A stretch of DNA of 64,000 bases, from the NCBI GenBank assembly GCA_026419785.1, contig JAODTK010003654.1, positions 186,001-250,000 on the forward strand, written 5' to 3'. The notes below the pieces were generated by a model. That model was not told where the DNA came from. It was given only the letters and a program-made list of their open reading frames with translations, and did not search any database. The translations under genes and the position numbers were made by a program. Source of the stretch: Sclerodactyla briareus (lineage: Eukaryota; Echinodermata; Holothuroidea; Dendrochirotida; Sclerodactylidae). Of this stretch, positions 45,541 to 57,992 are shown one piece after another. Positions within the stretch are counted from its first letter, which is position 1, and every line of letters begins with the position of its first letter.

Positions 45541-46881
45541 TGTTTATGGACCATACCTACTGAAGTTTGGCGAAAATTCTTCCAAGTTGGAAATTGGAAT
45601 AAAATTATGAAGTTAGGCCAAAATACAATGACCTCACTGACCCCAGCTGTTACCTTAAGAGCTCAGGTCAAAGGTGGATCACATCTACCAGTGTCTTATA
45701 GAAATCCAACAAACTTGAAAACAATTGCATAAAATTATGCAAATTTTAAGACCACCTCATTAGCATATTTTAGGCTATATCTAGTCAGTTCATCTCCTGT
45801 CATTCCAGGTCCTATCATGCCAAACTACATCACTGTGCACATACGGTTCTTGGGAATCTTGTAACGAGCTTAAACCAATAAATTACATAAAATTGAGCTA
45901 AGTACCAAACTTAATAATGGACCTTTGCTGAACAAAATCTAATAAAATGTTGTATAATCGGCAACATGGTTTGTGAGAACTCCTGTAACGGAAAGTGTGA
46001 CAACACACAAACACACATACACACACATGCCAAGTGACACTAAGTCTTTCATGAATTTTCATTCAAGGTGATGAGACAAAACTAATTGACTGTTTGGGTA
46101 AGAATAATAATCAGTCTATTCATCAGAGATCTGAAATGGTGACTTACATAGGGACCTTTGGATGTACATATAGTGTATTTTAAATAGCCAAGGGTCACAG
46201 GGAAAATGCAGGCTGTCTGTTTGTCATAATATAGCCATGATTTTCTTGCTGGCCCATGTACTGGGAGTTGAATGAATAATTGGAGGCTGATCTGGTATGA
46301 GCGTTCGTATAATGGGGTTCTGGCAGGGAAGGGCAATTAAGGCCTCAATTTTGTTTAGGTCTTAGATTGAGGAACTAAAACCACAAGCATTATTAACAGT
46401 ATCATGACATTTTCCATTAGCCCTTCAATCCTGTTTATATATTCCAGAAGCGAGGGCATCAGTGCAGAAATTCATTAGGTGTCTCTCCAACTCGACATCA
46501 AGAGGGTAATACATAATTACATGACCAGGCATATTATCAGAGAACAGTTTTCACCTGATCGTGTTCTGGGGATGGGAACTCACATCTTTCAATCAACAGT
46601 CTGGCGCAATACGGACCTGAGCGCAGGCTGCTCAGAGCTGCAATTATCCCAAACCCACTTACCTGTTTCGGGTCTACGAGCGATGAGGTCCGATTACTCG
46701 TGCTAAACTCTAAATAATTTAACTGAACCAAACATTACTTGTAACAGCGCTGATTTTGGCGATAGCACGGACGGTTGGGGTGGCCAGATTGAGAGGTAGA
46801 AATCGCCAGAATGAGACTAATAGGCGAGATAGAGGGGGCATTGGTAAGTATGCGACGGGACAGAGGAGAGAAGTAGACTAC
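45541..46881. other. Unassigned intronic DNA
   Basis: 45600-45790 has weak resemblance to the TGACCT family. Nothing else recognised. Confidence 0.45.
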
Positions 46882-47488
46882 TAGAGTTCGAAATAAGCGG
46901 CGACCCAGAGGCTATTAGCTCCTAGAGATGCATCAATGGCCCCTGGTCCTAAATAAATTATGGATCAGGAGTATTTTGGGGGGGAGAATAGCTGCTCCTG
47001 GGTGGTTCAGCTGACCCAAATTTTTTTTTTCTTAGTTGGAGTGGCTTGCCTTTTTTTTTTTGGGGGGGGGGGGGGGATGACGACAATGTATTGAATGTAT
47101 TAAGCATCTTGGGTTGATTGCTTGAAACTTTCTCCAATTCAGAAGCGACCAAGGCATGTGACAACCCCCTGGCAGTAGCATGGCCACCTTCTGACAAGTT
47201 CTGAGTCAGGGGACTGAGCCGAGAAAAGTTTCCTGTTTGGTCACTTCTGTCCGGGTTCCCCTCTGCTGATAGAAGCGGGGAGGGGGGGGGGAGGGGCTAG
47301 GGGCTAAAGAGGGGCTATCACTTAGGGGGGCTATACTTAATTGGTTTTTCACGGTTCTCTTGTTTTTCCCTATCCCCCCCCCCTCTTCATTTCCAATTTT
47401 GAGGCCTTCCTATTCCGATTTTTCCCTACAAATCTGTTGTCAGGGGGAGAAAGAAACCTCTGGTCACTGGCTCCTTATTTCGAGCCCT
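46882..47488 (+). mobile_element. hAT-like MITE related to 33273-33677
   Basis: Left end TAGAGTTCGAAATAAGCGGC and right end read inward CAGGGCTCGAAATAAGGAGC form an inverted repeat. The left interior 'GGCTATTAGCTCCTAGAG' matches the 33.3-kb element. G-runs near 47065 and 47280. The target duplication is degraded (TAGACTAC versus AAGTATAC). Confidence 0.7.
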
Positions 47489-47931
47489 GAAGTATACAAT
47501 AGAAGTTCCATGATATACATGTATGCTTAGAGGTGCTGTGGGTTTGTATGCATCAATTGTATGATGCAATCCTGTGACCCTCAGGAGGGGTGAAGGAGCA
47601 TAAGTCATTGTGAATTATTGGGGGGGGGTGAAATGAATTTTTTGGGGGCGCTGAGGAGGGGGTCTCTATTACCACGAACCCTCACCCACGGGCATAAAGC
47701 CAATATAATATATATATATATCAACGTGGAAACATGCGTTAACACATTAAAACATTGCGAAGTACAGCTCCCCCCGAAGGCAACGAGCGATAATCATGCA
47801 AGGAGCCCATCCACGAACAGTGGAAACTATGGGCAGTTTAAATATTACAGTAATAAACGGCTCGCACGCAATGGCAACGAGCCGACATTCATGCATGAAA
47901 ACCATAATACATACAGGACGAAGGTACTTAC
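47489..47931. other. First intron, proximal part
   Basis: Contains G-runs and an AT dinucleotide stretch near 47705-47720. No exon. Confidence 0.45.
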
Positions 47932-48150
47932 TCCGAGTTCCCGTTCCCCCTCTCTCACTCGATTTACGTACTAGAATCCCTAGCGCTGCGCGCGGTACAC
48001 CCCCACCCAGGGACGGGGTAGGGGAAGGGAAGGTAGGAAGGGGAACCCAGGGGGGAAGGAGGGAGGGAAGAGGGCGGGCGGGCAGGCAGGGAAGCACCCG
48101 GACAACAAGTCCCAGCCCGGCTGCACGTAAACAATCCGGCCGAAATCACA
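47932..48150 (-). promoter_or_regulatory. CpG-rich promoter with 5'-UTR exon of the minus-strand gene
   Basis: This is the strongest GC- and CpG-rich stretch in the window (GCGCTGCGCGCGG, GGGCGGGCGGGC, CACGTGGACG), set in AT-rich DNA. Read on the minus strand it contains CCCGCCCGCCC-type Sp1-like motifs and no ATG, and ends at a near-perfect donor CTCGGA|GTAAGT (exon edge 47932). Read on the plus strand it is open but low-complexity. The simplest interpretation is a CpG-island promoter with an untranslated first exon spliced to 41491. The upstream edge is a guess. A bidirectional promoter also serving a plus-strand transcript is possible. Confidence 0.42.
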
Positions 48151-48445
48151 CGCACGTGGACGTTAGGCAGTAGGGAGCGTGTACACGAATACTGTGTTAG
48201 GTGCAGCTTAGGCTAAACAAAAGGACTTAACGCAAATCGAGATCGGAGCGAGACAAGTTCCTTCAAAAACGACATAATCCGTAATGGAAAAATCGTTTGG
48301 AATAGGTGAAAACCAACTGTAGACAGGTTGATCCAAAGATAAAACGATGATTGGAGTCGTGAACTAAATCTAAAGGGTGAAATTCTTAACGAATTTCTAA
48401 GCCAAGATGCTCAATTGTAGACGAAACGTCTGGCAAAAAGTGGAG
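48151..48445. other. Upstream of promoter, nothing recognised
   Basis: 48361-48425 has a passing likeness to an 18S rRNA block (GGGTGAAATTCTT), judged coincidental. Confidence 0.4.
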
Positions 48446-48570
48446 GGCGATGGGGTGGCCTCAACCCGTACTTTTGTGTTATTGCCAGATGTTCAATGGC
48501 GCGGGGGGTGGTGCAGGGTCCATATGGGGTAAGTTGAAATCTGAAAATAGATTGAATTTTTCCTGTTTTT
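48446..48570 (+). repeat. Dispersed repeat family 5, copy 1
   Basis: 'AGGGCGATGGGGTGG' through 'GGGGTAAGTTGAAATCTGAA' matches 62812-62935 in the same orientation. Confidence 0.6.
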
Positions 48571-51500
48571 CGTCACAAATCTTCGAATTGTACCATGTTT
48601 ATTTGGGCCAGTCGCTGTCATTGTGGAGGGGTTGGCAACTCAATGTTATCCTTATCCTAATGGGTGCGATATTCTTGCAGGTGTTTCAACCTGATGACAA
48701 ATATTTCATTACCTTTGATCAGTAAGAGATGCAGAGATTGTTCATGGGGGTGTGGGGGGGGGTTAGAGGTCAGAACCCAAAGGAAGTGCCCGCTCATGAA
48801 TGGCCTAATCTCCCATTGGCAATAATTTACATTTAGGGCCCCTAGGGACACTGATGCTTGCTGCAATATTGCTAAAGGACAGTTTTTGTGTAGAAAATTT
48901 ATTGATCACATTTAACTCCAACTTTGGCCAAGAGGGACGTCATCAAGGTCAAACTTGTATTAGCTTTAGTTTACTTGGGTATGCCGGGGTTGTCAGTATA
49001 GGTCTGTCATTATATCCAAAATTGGTCAATCAATAAAAATCATGCAGGGGCAAGTTGCATGGAAATTAGGTTTGACACTATTTTGACACAGGAAAGCATT
49101 ACAAGACTATTTTTTTCTTTTTTTTTAAAAAAACAATGAAGAGGGGAGGGGTTGGTCATCAGTGTGTCACAAGCTGCAATTGACAAGTTGCATTATTCAT
49201 ACACCCAACTCAAATTACACCCTCCCACTCGAAAATGCCCCATCACCGGTAGCAACAGTACCCATAAGGTAAATTGTAATCAACCTATAAACTCAACTGC
49301 CTTATACCACAACACTATAAGCAACAACAAAGTAGATACCATCACTCAGGCCCTACACACACATCAATCAACCATGCCTACATAACCTATAGGCCCACCC
49401 ACCAGCAAAACACCAAGCAGCTAGGGTAAAGGCATACATGTCATCAACTGACAATCCTACTGTCATGCCTGGTCCTACTGGCTATGACACTGTGAGTATA
49501 CTACCTGTTCCAACTCCGCGGAATTAAATTAATCCAACACACATTCTTTTATCATAGCAGATCAGATCATAGCAGTCCCGCAGTCAGTTATGTCCTACAT
49601 TGAATAAATTGCATGATATTACAATGGTCCCTCGTAACACATAACAGCCCCTGCTGTCAGCCCATGGGTGATAATGAGATTCATTCACATATCACACTTT
49701 GAGTACAAGTTTGACACTTTGACTCTGCCAATGTAATGCCGTAGGCCACAAGTTAGAGAAGTCAACCCCCTTGGTATAATGGTAGTGGCACTTGTATACA
49801 AAGTGTGACACGTACATAATCACGTATGCCCACAATCCTACAGGCTCTACACAGTGCACATGTAATAGTGCCGATATCGTGTTTATAGCATAACACTGAC
49901 TATATTGAGGGTTGCTGATTATTACAAGCTCACCATAATCTGCACCTATATAGGCTACATAACACTGACCCTATTGGGTTGACCCATAAGCTCGCGAGGG
50001 CCTTTGGAACCTGCCTCAAGTGGAATCATTCAAGGAGCACTTCCACCCACAATGCTAAAGGCGGCGGATATTAATTAAAATGAAACAGAATAATGAAAAC
50101 CTGTCTGTCTTGATAGGCAGATTGAGAGGTGAGGTGGCGATGAGGCAATTTGGTCAAATATTCTCTGCTCATTATTTTAGAACAACAGTATGAATTTTGT
50201 TTGAAATCTGTTATGAAATTCAAGCCAAGGGGGTGGACCGGACTTAAATTCTACTAGCATAGGCTTAAAATGCACCTCCACCCTAACAGTTGGCAGATAT
50301 CGAATGGAAGTGGCCTCAATTTGAATTAATTGATGCTCACCAGGGTGATTTTAGGGAAAATGGGACCAGGCTCCATTTTGATAGGAGATACCCTTAGTGT
50401 GGTCATTTCTCCCATTAGGTAATTAGACATTTCACTGCTTAAGGCACCAACGGTTGCTGTCATGAGCGCCCAACGGAGCCTGGCTCCCAGCTAAACTCCC
50501 TCCGATGCTCACAGAATGTCAGAATGTTACCGAGGGCTGATAATATGGAGGCAGATTGGAGGAGGTTCTGTCAATGGAGATGAGGCCAAATTGTATAAAA
50601 GTTCTGCTATTTATTTAGTATGAAAATATTTATCATTACAAATCCCTCTCGTTTAATCCTTTCAACAGCTCCACTGCAGGTGTGCTGGAAGAGACTAACC
50701 TGCAATGTTTGTCATTTTTGGGTAAAATCTTGATTGCTCAATCTTTTGTTCAACTATTGTTTTACACACAACAAGGATCTACAGGCTGCTACCTCCCTCA
50801 TATTGGAAAGTTCCATCATTCAATACCCCAGCTGAACTACATGGGGCCCTGGCAGAACGGGAAAAAACCCTCAAAATTGCTGACCAATTCTTTCCCCAGC
50901 CGGTAAATGGATATCAGGTCATAACAGAGTTAATTATGATCACTTACTCAACTTACCGCCCATTTTGCACTTTGCACCCCACCCCCACGTCATCGACATC
51001 TGGCAATCTTTGACAGTTGTCCGTGCGGCAACCCTATCGTCCTCTTATTTGGGGCCAATTGAACGTTTAAGTTCACGAGCATCTGGCTAGAATTTCATCG
51101 ATTTTTCGTCGCCGAAAGTCACCCATCTGCTTTTGATCGTCGTGCCATAAATCTGGCCAGAAAGCATTATTCTTCAATTTTGAGTCACGACACACCGATT
51201 AAGTTATTGCCCTGGGGAGGGTTGGCGACCAAGAAAAGGGGGTATTTCCCCCTCTTGGATTTTTGTTTGCATGGGCAATATAATGCAAAATGGTGGACCC
51301 TTTGCCATACTTTTCATAATGAACTGATATGATATACAATGTTGTGTATTAAGTTTCTAACAGTCAAATTTTGAATATATCCCAGAATAAATTCTTTAGA
51401 GGACAAGTGATTTTGTTTGAGATGTTGAGTGGTACCATATTTCCTTACTTTGAGATTTAAAAATTTTATGACCCATCACGCCCCCAACTTTCTAATCTAC

Positions 51501-53734
51501 TGTATGCTACAGAATTACTTCCACGTTAATCAGAGAATTCAAAGTATCCCAACCATGGACCTCCATTAACACGGCAACAGACCTGGGAAGAGTGTTGGAG
51601 GGAGTCAATTTGGTTTCTGATAGTGAACTGGACCCTAAATCAACAAGGAATGACTCAACTAAGATGCCTGGGAAAGAGTATCCTCCATTAACTAACTGCC
51701 AAAGTTAATCCTAGGAAAATAGACCCCACCTTGTGAGAGAAATCTGAGATTAAACACAGGAGGGAGAATCTCCGCACCCAAGAGAGCCACTGTTCCATTA
51801 TAATGATAGTAGTAGTGAAGTCAAAAGCAAAAGCGAGGCCAGAGAGCCACCCCCATCCCCCGGCCAGGGCGGGTAACGTATAAGTCAATTGCTTTGAGGC
51901 CTCCACCTATTAACAGCTTCTGGTAACCCCCGACAGGGAAAGGGGACCTGATATTATATTATTGGGGTGTGAATCATTGCCATATCATAACTTTGCCAAG
52001 TTTGCGGTCAGGCCCCATTAACAACCATATGTTTTACATTCTTACTATTTGAGCTGTAATTGTCACTTGATGACGATTTACAGCTCAAATAATGATCATA
52101 TCCAGCATTAACGGTCACAATTAGTCCCTGGCCTACAGCATGTGAATAGACCTTATGACTCACCCATTATAGATACTAACTGGGCAATATCCTAAAAATT
52201 CCTTGTAAACAAGTTGTTTTTGCAACAAAAAAAGAAAAGAAAAAGGATTTTCTCGGAAAGGTTGCCAAAGATTTTTTTATCTCTTTTTCAACCAACTCAC
52301 TGGTCCCACTTCAAAAATTCATTTAATACTACTTACTCAAACCGGCATTCACAAACGATTCCGACCTCTGGTGCAATGTGCGCGGCAGGATGTGATTTCA
52401 CGTGACCATAAACACCTTAGCTCTGTTCCCCATTAGTTCATTAGTGCATAGTGCCTTAAAGGCACCTTGTGGTCGGGTCTCTGTCCGTCCGCCTCTAAAA
52501 TAACAGCCGGTGGTCTCAGTAGATATGGTAAATTCATACAAATGTACAAGGTTCATATTATTCCCCAAATCTGGATTTTTTTTTGCATATACTCTTTCAG
52601 CACATTGGTCAAAGAACTGAGATTAACAACAAGTAATTCAGGTGGGTCGCAACTTGGCCTTGCATCATGGTTGGGACCTGAATCCATATTTCCTGATTTT
52701 TTGTCAGATTCAAGAACTTAGTGCATGTACTACTATTTGTCCCCACGAGGGTAAAGGGTCTTTTTTAGGTCACCCTGAGCAAACTTGCATTATTTGACAG
52801 TTCAGCAATCAAATTGATTCCAAGCTTGGTGAACATGGTCTTTGGTCGATGATTACCCTCTCGAAAAATCGAATGAGATTGCATCCTCACCCAGTGGCGG
52901 GGTGAACCCCAGTTGGCTCAATGTAGGAATATTGACTTACAGCACTCAGCGGTTAGGAGACCTGTACACCTCCAACTCAGTGCAACGCATCTGAAGGCCT
53001 GCATCCAGATCAAAACACTATGAATAGACCCACTGAAATTCATGATTTTTTCTATAAAACCTTGACATGATGGGCTATCTTTTTTTCAAGAGCACTCTCG
53101 TATGAATTCAATTCAACTGATCTAGGTCCATTACATGCCCAATTCAAAGTAATAGTGCTATTGTGTTGGCATTCAATCTGAAAAGACATGCAGTGGCAAA
53201 CAGTTTCTTTGCAAGTACAATTACAGCAATCACAGAAACAACATCACTAATTCAGAATTCAACTCGGATGCGTCTGTCAGAAACATAATCTAGGCCTACA
53301 ATACCAACATCACAAGGTGTTTACTTGATGGGAAGCTCAAACTAGAGGGACCTGTCAAAAGGAACATATTTTAAATATCTTTTCGAAATGTGGGTTTATG
53401 TTTGCCCATTTTACATGTCCCCATAACACACTGTTAATGGGGGCCCTGTCATGGGCCACGAACGGCTCCACTCGGACTTCACTTCTTGCGCAGAGGCTTC
53501 AGTACAGCGTGCCCAGGAATTGGAGTATGTCAATACAACAATTCTGTACTGGACACACACCCCCTCACTCACTAAGATGAGTTACAATTTCTTGGAAATA
53601 ACCCACTAGTATCAATCCAGCAGTTCCCTATCATTCACTACATATTCAGAGTAAAATGAAAGACCCCACAGTCATGCACAAGGCACCGATGTGACTGACA
53701 TATTGAATTATGACACATCTGTGTCACTTGGAGT
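48571..53734. other. Intergenic-looking DNA
   Basis: No coding island with matched splice sites. 50990-51270 shares 'GGCAACCCTATCGTCCTCTT' with 62722-62745, a weak copy of family 5. Otherwise AT-rich single-copy-looking sequence. Confidence 0.45.
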
Positions 53735-54065
53735 TGCCATTGAATTCCCATTCCGCCTTTATTTCATGTCCGCTTGTCCAGCCACGAAGCTACCCATACT
53801 GCGGTAATCCTCTTGTATCCGACTTATATGAAACTACAATTGAAAAAGCTTTGTCGAAATATAGTGTTAGGTCAAAATTTGTAATTTCGTGGAAAAAATA
53901 GATATATTTGTTACGTCCCGGCCGCTTTTTCGAAATTTGCAGACTGATTACTATTTTCTCCAAGAATCGAAATGTTTCAAGTTCTTCTTATAGAGAGGTG
54001 TCGAAAGATGGCATTCATTTTCTATCACTGATGCTTATTCTCTCTAATATTCATGGCTGAATGGC
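53735..54065 (+). repeat. Dispersed repeat family 2, copy 2
   Basis: Matches 7150-7545: 'CCAGCCACGAAGCTACCCAT', 'GAAACTACAATTGAAAAAGC', 'AGTGTTAGGTCAAAATTTGT', 'TTTGTTACGTCCCGGCCG', 'GTTCTTCTTATAGAGAGGTG' and 'GATGGCATTCATTTTCTATC'. Confidence 0.75.
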
Positions 54066-54321
54066 GCTTTAACCTACATTTGACTGACCACCCCCAGGGT
54101 ATTGGGGGTGCAGCATCATTCATGTCATTAAAAGAGTCATTATCTCTAACCACCCCAAACGGCATCCTATATACTAGAGGAATTTAACACATACCAATTG
54201 ATTAGATTACCCATATTTTTCCTGCATATTTCGGTCAAAGTATACCCAGCCTCATCGTGGCATCTGGCCCGAGGCGTGCTGCACCCAATATCATTTGAAT
54301 GACATCATTCGGACACCCTCG

Positions 54322-54945
54322 AATAGATGGAAAACAGTCCTGCAACCACGAGGAGAAAGATAGAGCGGCGGGGGGGTACAGGGGGGGTTCGTGGCAAGTG
54401 AATTGGAACTCTGGACGAGCCGGATGGAAAGAGGTCCTTCAATCTAAGAATCTAAGTTATAATGTATTATAATGAACGCCAAAGCCCCAATAACATACAA
54501 ATTGCATAATTAGCCATGAGGGACAAAACAGTCTGTGCAACTCAACTGCCGTCAAGCATTAGTGCATTGACTTTCTGTGCGTCAAATTTAGTACAAAGAG
54601 ATTTTGTGTTTGAGTTGTACTAAAATATAGATGAAGGGCAATAGATTGGAAAACCGCATGCAACCACTAGAGAAAGATAGAGCGGTACGTGGCAAGTGAA
54701 ATGATCTACGACCGGATGGAAAGTGGTCTTCAATCTAAGAATAAGTTAGGAATGTTTATAACGCCCAAAAACCCATAACAAACAAATCGCATATTAGCCA
54801 GAGAGACAAAACGTCCTGCGTCAACTCAACTGCCGTCAAGCATTAGTGCATTGACGTTTCCCTGCTCAAATTTAGTATAAAGAGATTTTGTGAACCACAT
54901 TTTTTGAGTTGTACTAAAATATAGCTGAAAGGGCATTTGAAAATT
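54322..54945 (+). repeat. Two-copy tandem duplication, ~310-bp unit
   Basis: Unit 1 (54322-54639) and unit 2 (54640 to about 54945) share 'GAGAAAGATAGAGCGG', 'TCAATCTAAGAAT', 'CAACTCAACTGCCGTCAAGC', 'ATTAGTGCATTGAC', 'AAAGAGATTTTGTG' and 'TGAGTTGTACTAAAATATAG'. They are diverged by substitutions and by a G-run insertion in unit 1. Confidence 0.85.
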
Positions 54946-55064
54946 GAGAAGGGTATTAGTATCAGTTGGGGGTGGTAGGATCTCTACATAGCAGAGCATC
55001 AATATCCAGTTGCATGGGATTGCAATAAGGGATCAGAGTCCACGGGTTACTTTTCAAAAGAAAG

Positions 55065-55103
55065 AACCCCTGGTTCAGGAGATAATGCATTGAACCAGGG
55101 GTT
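55065..55103. other. Perfect 13-bp inverted repeat (hairpin)
   Basis: AACCCCTGGTTCA (55065-55077) and TGAACCAGGGGTT (55091-55103) are exact inverses separated by 13 bases. It lies beside a hAT fragment carrying the same 'CCCCTGG' motif, so it is probably part of a related element. Confidence 0.8.
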
Positions 55104-55309
55104 ATTTCGGTAGGACCATGGGCTCTGTGATCACTTTCTCAACTTCTGCATTGAGGAGCACCAGGATTCAAATGAGAAAATCAACCCCAGAGGCGATAAT
55201 GCCAATCTATGCATTGCGACCTATACACTGAATTGTCCAGTCTGCCACAAAACATGAAATATGCTTGCAGCATTTATTACTTAGGCCTACCTAAATGGTG
55301 ACCGACTGA

Positions 55310-55430
55310 TGACTCCCAGGGTTTATTTGCCCCTCAGACATCAGTGTAACCCTGGTTTATACCATTTCATAGTAATGGGGTTATTGATGAATTTTAAGGG
55401 GCTAATAACCCCTGGGCCCCCCTTAATTGT
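55310..55430 (-). mobile_element. Fragment of the 33.3-kb hAT MITE family, inverted
   Basis: In reverse complement, 'CCCAGGGGTTATTAGCCCCT', 'TAAAATTCATCAATAACCCC' and 'AACCAGGGTTA' follow the order of 33292-33390. Termini not identified. Confidence 0.6.
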
Positions 55431-56904
55431 GAAACCTGCCAGTTGGTATGAAGACGCGTCACTTATTCCAGGAGTGCATGTAGGCCTACTACAAGATCGA
55501 GTACCCGTGAAGAGTCCAGGCACCTGTAACATGTATTGCTGTCTAGTGTATGATATTCTGTCACAAGATGGTACGAGACCTGACCAAATGGTATGCTGTG
55601 AGTGGAAAAACGTTGATGTGTTTTATCCGGTTTGGCCAAGGGAAAAAACGTCAGATTAGTAGTATATATGTTTGGAATCAGGCTGTTTTCAGCAAACTGA
55701 ATATTTCAGAAGGGGCAATTGTTAGAACATTTTGGAGGTGTATTGGCTGCCCTCACTTTTTTTTTTCGCATAGACTGTCATTCTTCTTTTTGCAGGGTTC
55801 AACCATACTGATGACAATCATTATGAACTTAGATTTTGAAAGATTCATGGATAATGGTCCTTAATACGGGGGCGACTTATCCACATTAGTCCAACCTCAA
55901 CTTCTTATGACATGTATTGCAAAGTTATTGTAGCACAATGCATATTGCACAATGCCACCAAAACTCCTATGCACAATATTCATGACTTATTCGCTAAACA
56001 ACCTTAACATTCCTAAATGTATTCTTTGTTTCAATGTTTGAAATCCAACCCTGCTAAAATGCTCCAACCTTGTATTTCTAAACTGGGAAATGAATCGCAA
56101 AACCTATCATATGCACGTCCGCCTGCTCACAAAGCAAATTTTGATTCTTCTAGGAGAAATTAACATTCACACCTCTCTTCAAAGGAATGTCGTATGAATA
56201 TGGTGTTAGGACGCCAACACCTGTTCAGATCTCTCCTCTTATAACAATCGAGTCATACGTCCCCATCCTTTGCAAATCCCCCTCACGTTCATTCATTTTA
56301 CCTTCAATAAGTATAACCCATGAAATTCAGACTCACTTGGGATACTTTCAACCCAAACAATAAGCATTTCAGTTAATCCACACTGTTCCATTTTGGTATA
56401 GCCTAAGATCTACTTCACATTTCCTGATCGAAACTAATTTTAGTCACACTTGCTACAATTTTCTATAGCAAATCTACCGTTTGGATACTTTGGAATGAAG
56501 ATGACAAACTGCTAGAGCCATTGGCCATCCATCCATTGCCTAATTTCCCTATTTTGGAACCCCGCAACATGACGTTACAACCTTACTAGAGCTCATTTTC
56601 AAGCAAATTATCCAATAGAAGCTTTTGGTCAACTCATACAGTGCCAGGTTGGATTTCTCGGTCACAGTTGAATAAATAGACCATGGCTTGGCTACCAATT
56701 CTGCAGGCCACTCAAACAAGATAGATATCCAGTGTGAGTCCTGCAAACCGCCTAGGGTAATCCTATTAAAAACGGCATTCTCATAGAGTTTTAAATGAGT
56801 CACTCATTTTCTTTTTCTGACACAATTCAGATGGCCAGAAATATAACTGCGGAGACAGGCCGCTGGGTTGCCACACCCTTTGCCAGTTCTGATTCAATTT
56901 TGAA
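55431..56904. other. Nothing recognised
   Basis: A plus frame of 116 codons overlaps the MITE fragment and is not credible as a gene. The remainder is AT-rich. Confidence 0.45.
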
Positions 56905-57256
56905 TTTCATGGGTTCTCAGGAAGCCAAGTTTGCTCATAAAGGGAACCTGGCCTATTGAGTGTGGATAGCGCCAGCCATAAGTCGCCTCCTCTCCTCGAC
57001 CATGCTCAGGATGATATCTTGGCAGGGGTGTATCACCAACCCAACCTACTCCTGGGACTGCCTTTTTACGTCCCCATTTTGATTGGATTTCATGGGTTCG
57101 GGAATCCAAGTAATGCTCATCAGGGAACCTGGCTATATTGAGCGTGGATTCGCGCCACCATAAGTTGCCTTCTCTTCTCGACTAGTGCTCAAAGATAACT
57201 TGGCAGGGGTGTATTGACGCAACCCCAACCTGCTCCTGGACCAGCCATTTTTGCTT
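56905..57256 (+). repeat. Two-copy tandem duplication, ~180-bp unit
   Basis: Units begin at 56905 and 57088 with TTTCATGGGTTC and share 'GGGAACCTGG', 'CCATAAGT', 'CTCCTCGAC' or 'CTTCTCGAC', 'TTGGCAGGGGTGTAT' and 'CCCAACCT.CTCCTGG'. Confidence 0.85.
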
Positions 57257-57992
57257 CCTCCCCTCATATTGTAACGACCATGAATTCAAGATCCCAACCC
57301 ACTTTCTCAGAAACTGGTTTGCTGTTGATGTCCAATGTTTGAAGACTCATCCACAGTACTTAATCTATGGGCAGCAGTCCCATCATTCCCCTGTATCATC
57401 ATAACTGTTCAAGGAAATGAACTCAAAATGGCAGCATATAAACGAGCAAAAATTGGGAATAGGCCTGCATGTTGGGTTTCAATGTGCTCTCAATTCAAAA
57501 ATTGGACTTAAAGTCATTTTATTTCGAAAAAAATCATCCACACAGTCATGACTGCCCTCTATTTGTATAGCCTAACAAGAATGGAACCACTGGCTGAACA
57601 TTGGTATGGGGGCCATCCAAGGCAGTCATGAGAAACCTTGTGTGTGAAAAAAATATGTATGGGGACATCCCAGAAGTCATTACCCCCTTTCTCACAAGTG
57701 GGTATGTCCCTGAAAACTACTCTTTCCCCCTCTGCGTAAAACACCCCACCTGTATTTCAACTTACCCCATTACTGTGGTGTGTCATCGTCTAAGCTATTT
57801 TGGCTGGCTGCTCATTGGATTGACCAGTGAGGTGACTGGTGCTGGTGTCTTCTGTTTGTAGGCAATGTCTGTTTGTAAAACAAATTAAATATGATTTAAT
57901 TTCCCCATATTAGCAACAACAAAACGCTGGCACCCTTTTTTTTTTGTCACCCTTTCTGATACGATATTGCTAAAATCACAATGCCGGAGATG
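57257..57992. other. Nothing recognised
   Basis: Frames on both strands at 57559-57861 overlap and neither has splice support. Confidence 0.45.

Noticed and set aside
47796-48173. 125-codon plus ORF over the GC-rich island
   Set aside because: Low-complexity Gly/Arg-rich translation of a CpG island. The minus-strand 5'-UTR interpretation explains the composition and the donor better.
48361-48425. 18S rRNA-like fragment (GGGTGAAATTCTT)
   Set aside because: Only a short block resembles rRNA. The flanks do not follow the rRNA order.
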